Shown here in pieces: positions 9,522-20,609 of a stretch of 64,000 nt of DNA. The stretch's first letter is position 1. Every line of letters begins with the position of its first letter. The notes beneath the pieces are model-generated. The model saw only the letters and a program-made list of their open reading frames with translations, was not told where the DNA came from and did no database searches. Made by a program: the position numbers and the translations under genes. The stretch lies in assembly GCF_949628265.1 (NCBI RefSeq), contig NC_088786.1, forward strand, positions 40,135,681 through 40,199,680, read 5' to 3'. The DNA is from Cloeon dipterum. Its lineage: Eukaryota > Arthropoda > Insecta > Ephemeroptera > Baetidae.

Positions 9522-11016
9522 TCAAATAGGTCCTACTTTAAAACGCATCAGGTCCATGCACGCCTTCGCGTCCTCTGCGCTGTCGTGTCCGTGGCCACTT
9601 CCTGCAAATTGGAAAATTAATATAATTACAAACGTGCCAACTTTTTCATTACCGTGATTTCGGATTTTCCGTCCCATTACATAATCAGCCAGCCACCGCA
9701 ACGAGTGCCTGCTGTTCTTGTTTTGGTGCGGAAACACGATGGCGGTGTCCACTAACTGGTCATGGTGAAGCTGAAAGTTAGTTGAGTTAATTATAGGAAC
9801 AGAATATATGAAAAATACGGATCTATTTCACGTGGCGGAGGACTACGCGGACGTTCTGGTTGTCATAAACCACCGCCGGCCAATCTGAACGTCAGCGATC
9901 ATCCACCGCATCAAATAGATCGTTTTTAGACGCTTTCTTACAGCGGCAAATCCAATTAAAGCATAATGAAATTATTAGGTGGGCACGTCCTTTTTTCGAT
10001 TCTTTTGATTGGCCACTTGGTAATTTAAAAATCTTTAAACCCAGATTGAGGTTACGCAGAAGGTGTCAGTTCAATGTTTTTCAACATCTCAGTAGTATAA
10101 ATATGGCGTCCAAAGGGAAATTGTTGAATTTTATGAAATAAAACTATCTCGTTTTTGACGCGTCTGTTTTGCCTGATGAATCAAAACAGCGATCACAACC
10201 CGGTGAAAAAAGCGGAAACATCTTACCTTGAGGGCCTTCAAGTCGTGGTCGATGCTGTGTCCAATCAAAATGGAGTCCTTCTTGATAAACCTCAACAAAT
10301 CCTCCTGCACTTCTTTCAAAGTCTTCGTTGGACCTTTCTCGAGCAAATCTCTGGTGATTCCGCTGAACTGCGTGACGTAGTCAAGGATCTTGGTTTCAGG
10401 CTTGACCAGAGCATCGTAAACAACGACCCGATTCTCGTCCACGATGGACACGCGGGCGCATTCGAAACCGTTCTTGGTGATGCACATTTCGCAGTCGAGG
10501 GCGAAAACCGCCCGATTTGATCCGCAGCCGTCTGCGGTCGACACGTACTCGCTCTTGTCGTCAAAAAGCGGATCTTCCGAGACGTGGTACTCGTGCTTCG
10601 AGCAGCCGGGGCTTGCGTCTTTGCTCCAGGAGCAGCACAGGTAGTAACAATCAAAAGTGCATGTAACAAGCTTGCCAGGATGGAATCTACACAAATTTCC
10701 CGGGTCCAGCGGCTTGGGATCTCCGTTTGCGTCCAATTCCAATGCGTAGAATTGTTCGCATCGCTCGCAGAGACGCTTGTCTTTCGGCACGTTGATGGAA
10801 TTGCGTTTGCCACAAGATGAGGCGGATAGTCTGTCCACTGTCTCTTTGTCCTGGACATATTCTTGGAGCTTGCTGTACATTGTTTCTGGAACAGGGAATT
10901 TTTCTGCGTTTCATACGAGAAAAATTGTTGGAAATTCCCTTGCTTATTATTTAAATTAAATTATTTCAATTACCTTTTGCTGCAGAATCGCTTTGGTTTT
11001 TAATGTAGCAGGCCAT
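9522..11016 (-). CDS. REXO1/GOR-like 3'-5' RNA exonuclease (DEDDh)
   Basis: Four exons: 11016-10974, 10885-10227, 9770-9653 and 9601-9522, giving 299 residues; the Met at 11016 is the first in frame. The C-terminal domain has the DEDDh motifs of the REXO1/REXO4 exonuclease family: ExoI F-A-L-D-C-E-M, then V-V-Y-D..V-K-P..I.D-Y-V-T.F-S-G-I-T, ExoII G-H-S-I-D-H-D-L-K-A-L, and ExoIII G-H-D-S-A-E-D-A.A-C-M. All acidic and His ligands are present. The N-terminal part has a Cys/His cluster (L-C-E-R-C..C-R-F-H-P-G-K..C-C..C..H) like the zinc-knuckle region of REXO1 relatives. At 299 residues it is far shorter than REXO1 and closer to the GOR/REXO1-like forms. It probably trims structured RNA 3' ends. 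Three truncated copies of its last exons occur at 35.4, 57.1 and 61.8 kb. The downstream poly(A) hexamer is mutated relative to those copies (AAAGAA for AAATAA). Confidence 0.92.
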
Positions 11017-11026
11017 GCCTTTTTAA

Positions 11027-11888
11027 AAATTGTGTTACGACTTGAAGAGAAGAGCGAAAAATATTTTTAAATCATAAATGTAATAAATTATTATGAAAAA
11101 GGTCTGGCTCTTTGAATGGCTCACGAACAACTGATTTATTTCACAGTCTGCCACTTTGCGTGCTCAACATACACGGAATACCACAAACAAATTTCTCTGA
11201 TAACTTTTGAAATGCTTGGATTTCCAGCGCTCGCAATCACATGTGCCAAAAACTCACCGTCGAATTTTTAATGATGATTGATTTTTGCGGCACCGCATAC
11301 GTTTTTGCGAAGAACTCAATTTAGTTTGTGCGACATATGCGGTGTTTTAATTTTCCAATAATTCAACGTGTTCATAGATTTCAAGTAACGATGTCTCAAA
11401 CTAATCATCTTGACAAGCCATGCAAACCCCCATATCAACACTGACGACCTTTATCAGGATATCTTGACCTGAGATCCTGTCCTCAGATTGTCATATCTTT
11501 CTGTTACTAAATTGATTTATGCGCAGCGTCTGTATGTACATAAGATATTTAATGAACTGCAAGCGGTGATGATTAAATCGCAGACGTAAAAGCTTTTAAT
11601 TCTCTTATTATTTAACATGATTTTCTTTAAATTATTCAAACAAAAATGTTTAATACCTTTATTTTATTGGTTTATTTGTTTTACAGGCCAACAACCATTG
11701 TCAAACTCTATATTTATTTGAAATTTTTTTCCTCGTACAAACTCTAGGGACGGGAGTATATTATCCATACAAATTACGATTTATTTTACGAAATGTTACA
11801 CACAAAAGTAACACTAGTCAGAAGTAGCGTATTAATATATGTGTCCAAGTATGAACTAAAATCTAGAAACTGTTATACTTCAAGTCAA
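11027..11888. other. Intergenic, no gene seen
   Basis: AT-rich sequence between the exonuclease start and the 3' end of gene B. A candidate poly(A) region for B (reverse AATAAA) is near 11656. I see no conserved frame, RNA gene or repeat that I can support. Confidence 0.5.
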
Positions 11889-12982
11889 TCACTCTGCTAC
11901 CGTTCCACGACATCTTCCAAACCGTTTGTACTCATACATTGAAGCAAGACTCATTTCTCTACCACAAGTGAGACATTTTGCCATTTTGTGACACATCTTG
12001 GTATGATCTCTCAAATCTGCCTCTGAAGCAAACATCTTGCCACACTTCTGCTGTCCGCATTTGATTTCCTTCTCCGAATGCTTCAGTCGAACGTGTCTTT
12101 TCAAGTTACTCTTCCACTCTGTCGAGTAATTGCACATTTGGCAGCAGAGTTTCTTTCGTTCCGAATGCTCCTTTTGCTCGTGCTCGGTTCTCTTTTGAAC
12201 TGAGGCGAAATATTCTTTGCAATCACGAGAGGCGGTGCACTTTTCCATCTTTCCATTGTGCTTTTTCTTGGAGTGACAGGAAATTTGGAGATATATCTTG
12301 TTGCATTCGCCGCATTTGCCTCTAAAGTCTCGCTTTTTAATGCCGTTTGATCCAGTTTTAGAAGGAGCAGAAGTTTTTCTCTCTTCTTCCGCCTCTTGGA
12401 TTTCCTCCTTTCCACGATCTTTGTTTTCCTTCCAATCCAAGTCTTTATTTTCTCCTGATGATGGTCCTGGCGTGGGATCTTGCTCACTGTTCATAGTTTC
12501 AGTGCATGGAATTTGGAATATTTCCTCCAGATCCAAGAATTGGTTAATTTCCTGGAAGAGTTCATTTTGTTCAATCTCCTCGAACATCAGCAATCCATCG
12601 TCCGTTTCGGTCACAGAGCTAGGTCCAATTATATAATTAGCAAATGTTTCCAATGTTAAAAAAAATAAATAAAAAATTATTCGCGCACCCATCTTTTTCT
12701 AGTGGAATAGGATCAAGCACGCTGCTTGTTAAATCAACTTCCGCGCACGGAATTTCGATTCCTTGCTCGTATTCCAGGAACTCAATCATTTCCTGCGAGA
12801 GAAATCCATTTTGATCTTCTTCTTCTTGATCAAACACTTCTGTTCCGGCCTCAGGGCTACAAATAAAATAGAAAATTAACCAAATTCAAAATTTATGCAT
12901 ACAAACTAGCAATTTCTTACTTGTTTTCTTCTAGTGGAACCGGAAAGAGGTATTGGCCAGGCGTTTCTTTTTCGAGAGACAT
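11889..12982 (-). CDS. B: C2H2 zinc-finger protein, five-finger type
   Basis: Exons 12982-12921 (62 nt), 12856-12689 (168 nt) and 12618-11889 (730 nt with stop) give 319 residues, reading M-S-L-E-K-E-T-P-G at the start. The N-terminal half is acidic (D-Q-E-E-E-D-Q, E-I-E-Q-N-E) and could be a transactivation or interaction region. It is followed by the family linker P-T-P-G-P-S-S and basic stretches. Fingers: C-G-E-C..H..H, C-x5-C..H..H, C-Q-M-C..H..H, C-G-Q-Q-K-C..H..H, and a last C-L-T-C unit. In the last finger the His is Tyr (M-Y-E-Y-K-R-F-G-R-C), so one zinc ligand is missing. Finger 3 positions -1, 2, 3 and 6 are W, S, N and R. A predicted nuclear DNA-binding protein. A decayed relative (B') lies at 56861-57118. 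Confidence 0.86.
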
Positions 12983-14110
12983 ATCAGCAGAAAGGATTCG
13001 ATCTCCAAACTAACGCAAACTCGAACAATCAAGAGATGGGAATAAAGCGTATTCAACCGAAGAAATGGAATGTGAAATATTTACGACGTGTTTGATTTTA
13101 ATACGTTGAAAAATAAATAAGAATTTACTATTCTCTAGAAAGAATTCCCGAGAGATATTTAAAAAATTTAGTATCATTCATGGGGAAATAGATGAAATTA
13201 CATCCATATTATCTACACAAACTCTTTCCCTTACAATTAATTTTTCATTTTGCTAATCTCACGAGCTTCTCCGCCTATTTGACAAGGTCACGGGTGTGGG
13301 AAAGACAAAAGAATCAAAAGCGAATGCAGAAGAGGCAAATATAGGCAACCTACGCAACTCATAACTTCTGCCAGCCTGCATATTCTTCCGCTAATTAAAT
13401 TAAATTTGAGTCAGAAAAAAGGCAAATAATAATTGTTAGAGAATGTAAAAGGGCATGATAAGGAAATCTGCGAGTAATTTAAGGCAGGTGTAAAATTAAT
13501 AATTTTTTTAAATTTATATTCGCTCTTCTATTGAAGAAGTTTTTTCTCGGAGGCTGCGGCTGAAGATCAAATTAAAAAAAATGTTCCAAAAGAACTATCA
13601 TTCATTTAGATAGAGATGAAATAAATTTTCCATGCCTTTAAGTTGAATTGGATATAATTAATTTTGAAATTTAATTTAACCCGGAGAAAATATAATCACA
13701 ATCAGAATTGATCAACACCTCAATTAAATATTTGTAAGATTAAGCATGCATTTGATTATTGATAAAGCAATGGGATCCTGGTTGCGATCTGTGTTTGGTT
13801 CCCGCCGGTCAGAAGTAAAGATGGCGTCGGAATAATGAACGCTTTCAAGGTGCTTAAATTAAATTTCTTATAGTTATTTCAATGTACGCCTATTTTGAAG
13901 CTGCGCAGTAAACTTGTGCGCATCTTAAGCATGCGCAGTATGTTCAGATCGCTTCTTCATCTCACAGGGAGGCTGAAACTCACCACTGCGCATGCGTGAC
14001 ACAAATTAAAAACTTCTGCGCAGTCGAAATTCCCACCGGGGGCCCGGGTTGCTATTTGTGTTGGTTTCCCGCCAGTCAGGAGTCAATATGGCGTCGAAAT
14101 AATAGACGCA
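12983..14110. repeat. B upstream flank with duplicated and dispersed repeats
   Basis: About 13015-13390 aligns, inverted, with 27480-28010. Shared stretches are the GGGAATAAAGCGTATTCAAC segment and the GGTCACGGGTGTGGGAAAG segment; the other copy has no gene B next to it. At about 13785-13840 and 14040-14110 there are two direct copies of a CCCGCC-GTCAG-AGT..ATGGCGTCG repeat that is also close to the dispersed repeat of A1 intron 4. No gene is supported. Confidence 0.55.
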
Positions 14111-14529
14111 AATCAGGAGACAGTCAAGCAGCTAATCAGAAGCGTCAAAAAGGGGCGTGCCGACCTAATAATTTCATTCCCGCGTATTTTAATAAATTTC
14201 CATTGGTCTGGTGTGCCATCTAACGGTCGATTCGCCAATTACCGGGCCGGTTACTAAAGAAATGACAACAAGCTAGAAGCTAACGGTATTTTCTTGATAT
14301 AATTTCGAAGCCAATTTTATTTTACGTTTGAAACTTTCCCGCCATAATCTATCACACTCCGGATCTGCGCGTCGCGTGAATCTGACCCCGGTGTCCTAAC
14401 ATTAAAAGACCCTTTTGGTGTTCATCATATAATTAAATTTAACTAAACAGTTTTCCTTTGTAAATACATTTATTGTATTTGTGCTGTAGTAAATTTACAA
14501 ATCTAGATGATATCACCCCTCCCATTACT
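14111..14529. other. Intergenic, repeat relics only
   Basis: No gene is seen. A short relic of the GCGCGTCGCGTGAATCTGACC repeat is at about 14360-14385. The remainder is AT-rich and includes the probable H1 3' UTR (reverse strand). Confidence 0.45.
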
Positions 14530-15144
14530 TTAGCAGCAGCAGAACAAGATGCTGATGATGAGGCTGATCACCAAAATAACTAGAAGGGCGATTACGACCC
14601 ACAGATAATAAGTCGACAATTCTGGATGCGAGAATTCACGAATTTCCTTGACAAGTTCTTCGTCGACGATTGGCTGGAACATATCGTCCATTTTCTCGAG
14701 AGTGACGACGCTGCGGTCGGCCATTTTCATGGAAGTGGAGCACAGCTGGCTGAGGGTTGTGGCATTAATGGAATTTCCCGCATCAGCAGTTCCATCGGCG
14801 TGGATTACGACGACCAAGGGTGTGGTGCTGTCGATTTCTTCGGCCAACGCGAATCCCTTGACCAGCGTCACGCCTTGCTTCAAAGTGCCCCAATTAATGT
14901 TTTTCGCGGTTGCTTCCCACGTTTTCTCGAGCCACATTGTGTCTGATTTGTGTATATGGAAATATTTATAACTGCCGATGAGGTCGATGCTCAGGTTCAT
15001 CGGAATTTGAAAATTCCAGTTTGCGTTTGCTGACGCGAGACTTGCGCATTTTTCGTCAAAGGGATCGGATGAATTGGTACTGCCAACAAACTTATTGCTT
15101 TTCAGCGAGATCGAAAGCAAGGTGATGATCCAAAAGTGCCGCAT
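14530..15144 (-). CDS. H1: small type I membrane protein, unrecognised family
   Basis: 204 residues. Residues 1 to about 22 form a hydrophobic signal peptide. An ectodomain of about 150 residues follows, with N-S-S, N-L-S and N-A-T possible glycosylation sites. A hydrophobic segment at about 180-200 is followed directly by a C-C-C end, which could be palmitoylated. It is clearly paralogous to H2 at 16484: shared stretches are D-P-F-D-E-K-C-A-S-L-A-S, W-N-F-Q-I-P, K-G-F-A-L and L-C-S-x-S-M-x-M-A-D. An acceptor (pyrimidine run then AG) lies just before A-A-A-A-A-T-G, so a 5' UTR intron is likely, as in H2. I do not recognise the fold. It is probably a cell-surface or secretory-pathway protein of lineage-restricted type. 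Confidence 0.82.
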   Translation of the reverse strand: MRHFWIITLLSISLKSNKFVGSTNSSDPFDEKCASLASANANWNFQIPMNLSIDLIGSYKYFHIHKSDTMWLEKTWEATAKNINWGTLKQGVTLVKGFALAEEIDSTTPLVVVIHADGTADAGNSINATTLSQLCSTSMKMADRSVVTLEKMDDMFQPIVDEELVKEIREFSHPELSTYYLWVVIALLVILVISLIISILFCCC

Positions 15145-15736
15145 TTTTCTAAAAAAATGTTTATGTTATTATTATTATGTCTTATATATTTTTTCAATAC
15201 AATTTCTAAAGGTTAAAATGACAATGGTGTTTTCAGCTTTTAATATTTTTCCAATAGTCTAATAATCTGTAAATTTTAAATCTAAATCGTTCCTGCTTCC
15301 TGGTTTTGTAAAAAACCTCTTTAATTTTCTGAACAAGAACAGTTAAGAATGTCAGGAGTAATGTTCAGACCCGCAGGCGCACTTAAATTAATTCTGTGGA
15401 TGATTAAAATCTTAAACACTTGATTAAGCCCAAATCAAGAGATTCGCTCTATGTATTCATTATATAAGCTTCCAAGTTAGAAGATTTTTAGGAAAACTAT
15501 ACATAAATAAACATGCCAAATACATACCTGCTTTCTTATAAATTTGATTGCTAGCGTCCTGGTTTCTGAGTTGGCTCGTAGCTTTTAGTTGTCTGTTTGT
15601 TCTTTCAACTTTATTATCATTTTGGTGACCGACACGATGATTCATCACTTTCATAATATTAAAAGTAAAAACAGCTCTTGTTATTTTGTCGTGGGTTTGA
15701 TGACGCAATAAGGATTGCGTGATTATATCCTGGCTA
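15145..15736. other. H1 upstream region
   Basis: No second gene is seen. A possible donor (AAAGCAG followed by GTATGT on the minus strand, near 15530) could end a non-coding first exon of H1, fitting the acceptor next to its start codon. The stretch is otherwise AT-rich. Confidence 0.35.
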
Positions 15737-16065
15737 TTAAAGACCGTCTTTGACGAAGTTTCTGAGCACACCAATCGATTCTTGAGGTCAAATTAGGTCA
15801 ATTGGATGTTTTTTCCGTTAAAAAAGTGCAGCGCTACGTGCGAACTTTTTTCCCGCCAAAATAATATGATTGCGAGAAATGCGCATGCGTCAGAGCTTGA
15901 AAAATAAGTACAGGCGGTTTCTCTGCAAGTGCTCAAACCAGCTTTGACGCATGCGCACTTTTCGCAGCATATTGTTTTGGCGGGAAAAAAAGTTCCAACG
16001 TTGCACTGCACTTTTTGGTCAGAAAAAATGATGTGCTCAGACTCTTCGTCAAAGAAGGTCTTTAA
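15737..16065. mobile_element. Fold-back element between H1 and H2
   Basis: Left and right arms of about 150 bp are inverted copies. The outer ends read AAAGACCGTCTTTGACGAAG on the left and, inverted, AAAGACCTTCTTTGACGAAG from the right. The inner parts match over TTTTTTCCCGCCAAAATAAT and GCGCATGCGTCA. One arm end recurs alone at about 54715-54770. There is no coding capacity; a non-autonomous DNA element is the simplest reading. TTA/TAA lies at both edges but the target duplication is ambiguous. Confidence 0.75.
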
Positions 16066-16077
16066 AAACAATTTATA

Positions 16078-16195
16078 TGTCACAATTTTGACCAAAACTT
16101 GGTTCACGTGACCGTTTTTTCGCGCCATACTCCACAGGACGCCATATTTGTGCGTTGCACAAATCTGGCCCCCGCTGGAGTTAGGGGAAAATACA
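16078..16195 (-). repeat. Dispersed repeat, short copy
   Basis: ACCAAAACTTGGTTCACGTG through CGCCATACTCCACAGGACGCC to CAAATCTGGCCCCCGCTGG matches the repeat in intron 4 of A1 and A3. Here it adjoins the fold-back element and lies about 300 bp before H2. Confidence 0.65.
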
Positions 16196-16483
16196 TATAT
16201 TCGAAAGACACAATAATCTCTGTTACGAAAAGTTCTTGTTATTAATGAACAAAATCAATTATTTATCAGAAGTAATTTCCAAACTGAAAGTTATAAACAA
16301 AGTATAACCGCACATAACATAAGTAGTTATTATTTTCTGTAGGGAGTAAATACTACTCCAAAACGAACCAAAAAGAAACTAACTGTGTGAATTAGCTTTT
16401 GAAACTTTTATCTTCATAGGTATAGGTGTGCCTGAAGCCTTTTAATTAAGTAATATTTTAGTTTTGTTTATTTCTCAGGAAAA

Positions 16484-17110
16484 ATGAGTCACATTTGGGT
16501 CATCATCTTGTTTTTGATCGCGTTGAGCAGCAAAATCAATGCCAGGAGTGTGCAATTCGCGTCAGTCGACCCCTTCGACGAAAAGTGTGCCAGTCTGGCG
16601 TCAACTAACTACAACTGGAACTTCCAGATTCCAGGGAACTCGAGTTACTTGCCAAGCGACTATGACAGGATCGAGTCCGATGTAGTCAAAGAAGAAGACG
16701 CAGAGTGGCTCAAGGAAACGTGGGAAGCGACCAAGAGCAACGCCAGTTGGGGCACTTTGCAACCGGGAATAACGCTTTTCAAGGGATTCGCCCTCTCGAC
16801 GGAGAGTGACTACTCCTGGGTCCTCTTGATGCAGGAAGACGGCGATGTTCGGTCAATCCGACTTCCAGATACCCCTCTGACGGAGCTCTGCTCCATGTCC
16901 ATGGAAATGGCGGACAAGTGCATCGTCAGTCTCGATTCGTTCGACGCCATGTTCAAGCCAATCGACCAAATTCTTGCCCAAGAAATTCGAGCACGTGCCT
17001 GGGATGGTTATTCTCTGTTCTTGAGAGTTTCATTATGGATGGGCGTAGCCATCGCCATTAGTCTGATAATCTTTATCGTCGGCTGCATCTTTTGCTACCG
17101 CTTCAGATAG
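16484..17110 (+). CDS. H2: small type I membrane protein, paralogue of H1
   Basis: 208 residues with a signal peptide (about 1-20), a luminal or extracellular domain of about 155 residues with possible N-glycosylation at N-S-S and N-A-S, a membrane helix at about 181-203 and a short R-F-R tail. It shares D-P-F-D-E-K-C-A-S-L-A-S, W-L-K-E-T-W-E-A-T, W-G-T-L-Q-P-G, K-G-F-A-L, and the two Cys of D-E-K-C and L-C-S-M with H1, so a conserved disulfide is possible. The two genes are head to head, about 1.3 kb apart. An acceptor (TTTATTTCTCAG) directly precedes GAAAAATG, so a 5' UTR intron is likely. AATAAA at about 17190 follows the stop. Family unknown. Confidence 0.84.
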   Translation: MSHIWVIILFLIALSSKINARSVQFASVDPFDEKCASLASTNYNWNFQIPGNSSYLPSDYDRIESDVVKEEDAEWLKETWEATKSNASWGTLQPGITLFKGFALSTESDYSWVLLMQEDGDVRSIRLPDTPLTELCSMSMEMADKCIVSLDSFDAMFKPIDQILAQEIRARAWDGYSLFLRVSLWMGVAIAISLIIFIVGCIFCYRFR

Positions 17111-17920
17111 AGGCAATCCTCATATGTGATATGTCAGCAAAATTTATAGAAGAGACTCCTCAATTAACTCTGTAAAGAACAAATGTTATTAAATAAATAC
17201 TTTTTTACTTTCCTTAATGTTAACTAATTACACATAAATTAATAATTCATTTGAAATATTGAACTTCAAAACACTGAGATGATCATCATAATTGGAGAAA
17301 ACATTTAGCTTAAGTGAACCAATTAAATATTCGCTGTTCGCATATATATTCCTAAACTGCATTAATCTTACTCAAACTAAATTGGCACGAAATCAATTCA
17401 CTTTTGTGGAAAAAGTGCTTGAACAAAATTGAGAAACTAAAGTACGATTATTTAATAAAAATCAACGCAGTATAATCATGCATAGGTGAGCGTGGCTAAC
17501 CAATTGATTTCGCGTCATAATTAAAACTTTTGAAAATTTAAATATGTCTTTTAAGTGATAATTTAATTGATGACGAAAGTTAAAGATTCGCCTTAATCCC
17601 TAATGCAAGCCAAGCGTCCCGAAAAAAGGGGAAGAATTTTCCCGCTATAGCTCACTCTAAGGAAAACAAATAAAAACTACCCTCGCAATCCAATCATCTG
17701 CTAGGCTTGCCAATGTGAAAATTATCGCAAGGATTTATCATAATTGTTAAGGTAAGAAATCGTGTTGGGACTAAAAATCTGCTAAATATAATTTAATTTC
17801 CACGAACAAAACACTTGGAAAATTCATATTTGAAACTAAAAACAACTGGACCTGGAAGCTCATCAGCGCCTAATTGTGTATTGTAAAGAGCAATATATTA
17901 ACTAAAAGTGTTATTATCCT
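17111..17920. other. Intergenic, no gene seen
   Basis: AT-rich. A CTGCTAGGCTTGCCAATGTG stretch near 17697 is related to the upstream block repeated at 21100 and 22780, so the F/G promoter block probably begins here. Otherwise nothing. Confidence 0.45.
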
Positions 17921-17924
17921 ATAG

Positions 17925-17995
17925 CTATCGAAGTCGAAGAGTCGTGCGAGTGTTCTCTGCTTTGTCTTCAAATATCTCGAGTCCAACCAAGGTGA
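17925..17995 (+). promoter_or_regulatory. Probable non-coding first exon of F
   Basis: TCGAAGAGTCGTGCGAGTG..CTTTGTCTTCAAAT..CCAACCAAG followed by GTGAGC (donor) matches 21360-21425 and 23033-23100. The third copy leads to gene G, the first to gene F. In both genes the coding start lies just after, or not far from, a CAG acceptor, which fits a 5' UTR exon of about 70 nt plus an intron of 1 kb or so. Confidence 0.55.
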
Positions 17996-19008
17996 GCTTG
18001 TACTATTTAAATTAGGTAAAATTAACTCTTCTCTACTTAAGAGTCTAACACCCTGACTACGTCCTGCAGGCCCTGATATCTCATAATTAATAGTTTTAAA
18101 ACAGCAAGGTTGTGTTAACGAATTCCATTTGATCTAAAAATAACGTCATCCACGTAGCGATATTGATATTTTAATTTGATTCGTTAATGTTATACATATG
18201 CAAAAGTAGCGAAGAGGTAGTCACCGCACTTTGTGGAGGTGTCAGGAGAATAAAGACGGAGCAGTGTACATTTAGTACAGAGAGTGATAGAATAAAGAAT
18301 TAATTGATCTCCCAAGTGCAACTATTTATTAGCCATGCGTTCGGCTTAGCTAGTGAAAATTATACAGATACTTAGGTAATTCATTACTGAACAGTTATAT
18401 AATAAAAGTTACTTTTTCGGAACAATATAATCTATTAATCATTATGTTCTCATGAAAATGACTTTTTAATATCTCTGTTTTTATAAATAACATTAGACAA
18501 TGTTTGTGTCGTGACACACAACCAAAATTAAGAACGAATTTTGATATTAATATAATTTTTTTGAAAGAAATGCAAATATTTTTGTGGGGGTGAAATAATA
18601 TATGGGCTAAAATCAGTATAGATATTATTAGTTCTACAAGATTGCAAAATTCTTATACGTTGTCTCGTAAAATACAAGGATTTATATAAAATAAGGAAAA
18701 GGAAAACGGAATGGAAATTAAAATTATTCATTTATCATAGTTATATTCTTTAGGGGCGAAGAGTGCGAGAGTCCACTTCAAAGATCACAAAACGACGGCA
18801 AATCGAAATTCATCATTTTGTGCTAAAACAAGAAGCAGGAAAATATCTACTGAAATTATAAAAATTTATGCTGTAACATATAAACTGACCCAGTTTTCTA
18901 ACGAAAATTTCATTCATATTACCAGATGAGTGGTAACGACCAAGAAAATTGAGCAGAGAGATAACTTTGGTTTGGATACCTTGTGTCACATCATCGAGTT
19001 TTTAACGA
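17996..19008. other. F first intron or 5' flank
   Basis: No separate gene. The homologue of the G start codon is at 18926 (CAG then ATGAGTGGTAACGAC), but here it runs into TGA after eight codons, so F must start elsewhere. The 18190-18345 part (GAATAAAGACGGAGCAGTG, AATAAAGAATTAATTGATC) looks retroelement-like but I could not define ends. Confidence 0.4.
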
Positions 19009-20609
19009 ATGACAATGCGTTGCGGTAACGCATTACGTCGTAAAATGATGAGAAAAAGAGTGCCAGCAGTGAGCAGGCAACACAATGGTCTTATTTCCTT
19101 GCAAAATTCGGCAATCAACACAATTGTCAAAAATATTGGAGGCTACAGAGACCTCATTAAGAAGAAAATTTGTATTATAAAAGCATTTATTATTTGAGCT
19201 TTTGGTATTATTAATTTGTATTTTTAGCTCCTCCAATGCGCAAAATTGTGTTTGATAAAGCAATGGAAAGGAAAAAAGAAATTGAAGAAGACCAACTCTG
19301 GGCTGCCCTTCCCTATCTTGACCAGCACAGGACGACTAAACGTTTCTCAACCAAGGATTTTGCTAGCGTTTTCTACTTGAAGGGAAAAAAAGGAAAGATT
19401 TCTAAGGGTCGTGTATCGATGGAAGAGGTAAAAGTCATACCTATGTTGCTAAAATCTAATTTTATATATAACTTTTCTGTTTTAGTTCCTCCAATACCTG
19501 GTTGAATTTGTTCCAAACCTGCGAGTGCTCAAAATTCATGACCCAAAGAGGTCATACCCATACCCATACTTCGAAAGGAAAATGTTCAAAAAAATACGGC
19601 TACAACCGATCGCCACTGATCTGCTCTTGAAAATGGAAAATTTAACGAAAGTCAGCATAACCAATGTTTACATCAATTTTTCTGGATTTGTGCGTGTCTG
19701 TAGAGAAAGCAGAAAGTTGCAGTCAATTGAGGCATGGCACATTTTGATCGACATTGAACCAATAAATTCCATGAAGGATATTCTGGAGACGCTCGGTTCC
19801 AAGTTTGACCATCAAGAGTATGACGAATGGAGATTTCCAAGAAAAATGCAAATAATTTTGAAGAAGACAAACGCTATTAAACCATATGGAGAAGCAACTA
19901 AAGTCACTCTTTCGAATGACTTCCTTGACCTAGTCCCGCCAGGTTTGACAAAACTAGAAGTAATCAATTTTTTGGCCAGTTGTGGAACTGTATTAATTAT
20001 AATTGTTTTATTATTATAGATTGCCGCCCAGAGACCTATAGACATACTGAGCGTGAGAAATCGTTTGCTGCGAAATCTGCGTAGAGTAGGAGGAACCTTA
20101 AATATGCTTATCCTCAAAAATATTAGGCCAGAATTGAGTATCACGTTGCAACAGATATTTGAACACTGCCACGAGTTGGAAACCCTTCATATAATCGACT
20201 CCTGTATGAGACATGGTGGACCGATAGCTTCTTTTGGCAAATTGAAGAATTTTAAGTGGACTGGCCCGTAAAATTATATTTAAAAACAAATAAATTCTTA
20301 ACTAAACTGGATTATTTTAGTTACACTGCAAATGGTGGCACCGTAAGACTGGACAAAATATTTTCCGCGCCACTTCTTGAATACGTTCATCTCGCCACCT
20401 TCAAATTGGATCTGGGTTACAAAGAGTCACTTTTTAACTGGATTAGAAATCATAGGATTTTGACCAAATTCAATTCCATAATGCTTGTGCGTTACAACGA
20501 TCGCAAACGAGTTTATTCCTATCGAAGAGAATGGCGTGAATTGGCTCGTAAACTACGCTCGATAGGCGTTTCAGTATCCTTATCAACACAGTTTAGATAT
20601 CCAATTTGA
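19009..20609 (+). CDS. F: five-exon protein of unrecognised family, paralogue of G
   Basis: Exons 19009-19171, 19228-19427, 19486-19959, 20020-20267 and 20321-20609 give 457 residues in one frame, with donor and acceptor positions and phases (1, 0, 0, 2) identical to G. Conserved blocks are A-I-x-x-I-V-K-N-I-G-x-Y near the N-terminus, D-Q-x-W-A-A-L-P-Y-L-D-Q-H-R-T-T, E-F-V-P-N-L, L-L-L-K-M-E-N-L-T, L-S-N-D-F-L-D-L-V-P and F-E-H-C-x-E-L-E. The periodic Leu spacing in the second half suggests LRR-like packing, and the first helix could stand for an F-box-like segment, but neither is certain. I chose the Met at 19009 because the positional equivalent of the G start is followed by a stop. No signal peptide or membrane segment. 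Confidence 0.75.

Noticed and set aside
10316..10858. 180-codon minus-strand frame overlapping the exonuclease
   Set aside because: Shifted frame of exonuclease exon 2; it lacks the conserved DEDDh motifs that the correct frame shows.
18190..18345. Possible second solo LTR in front of F
   Set aside because: LTR-like text (AATAAA, CAG-rich) is present, but I could not find TG..CA ends with a target duplication.
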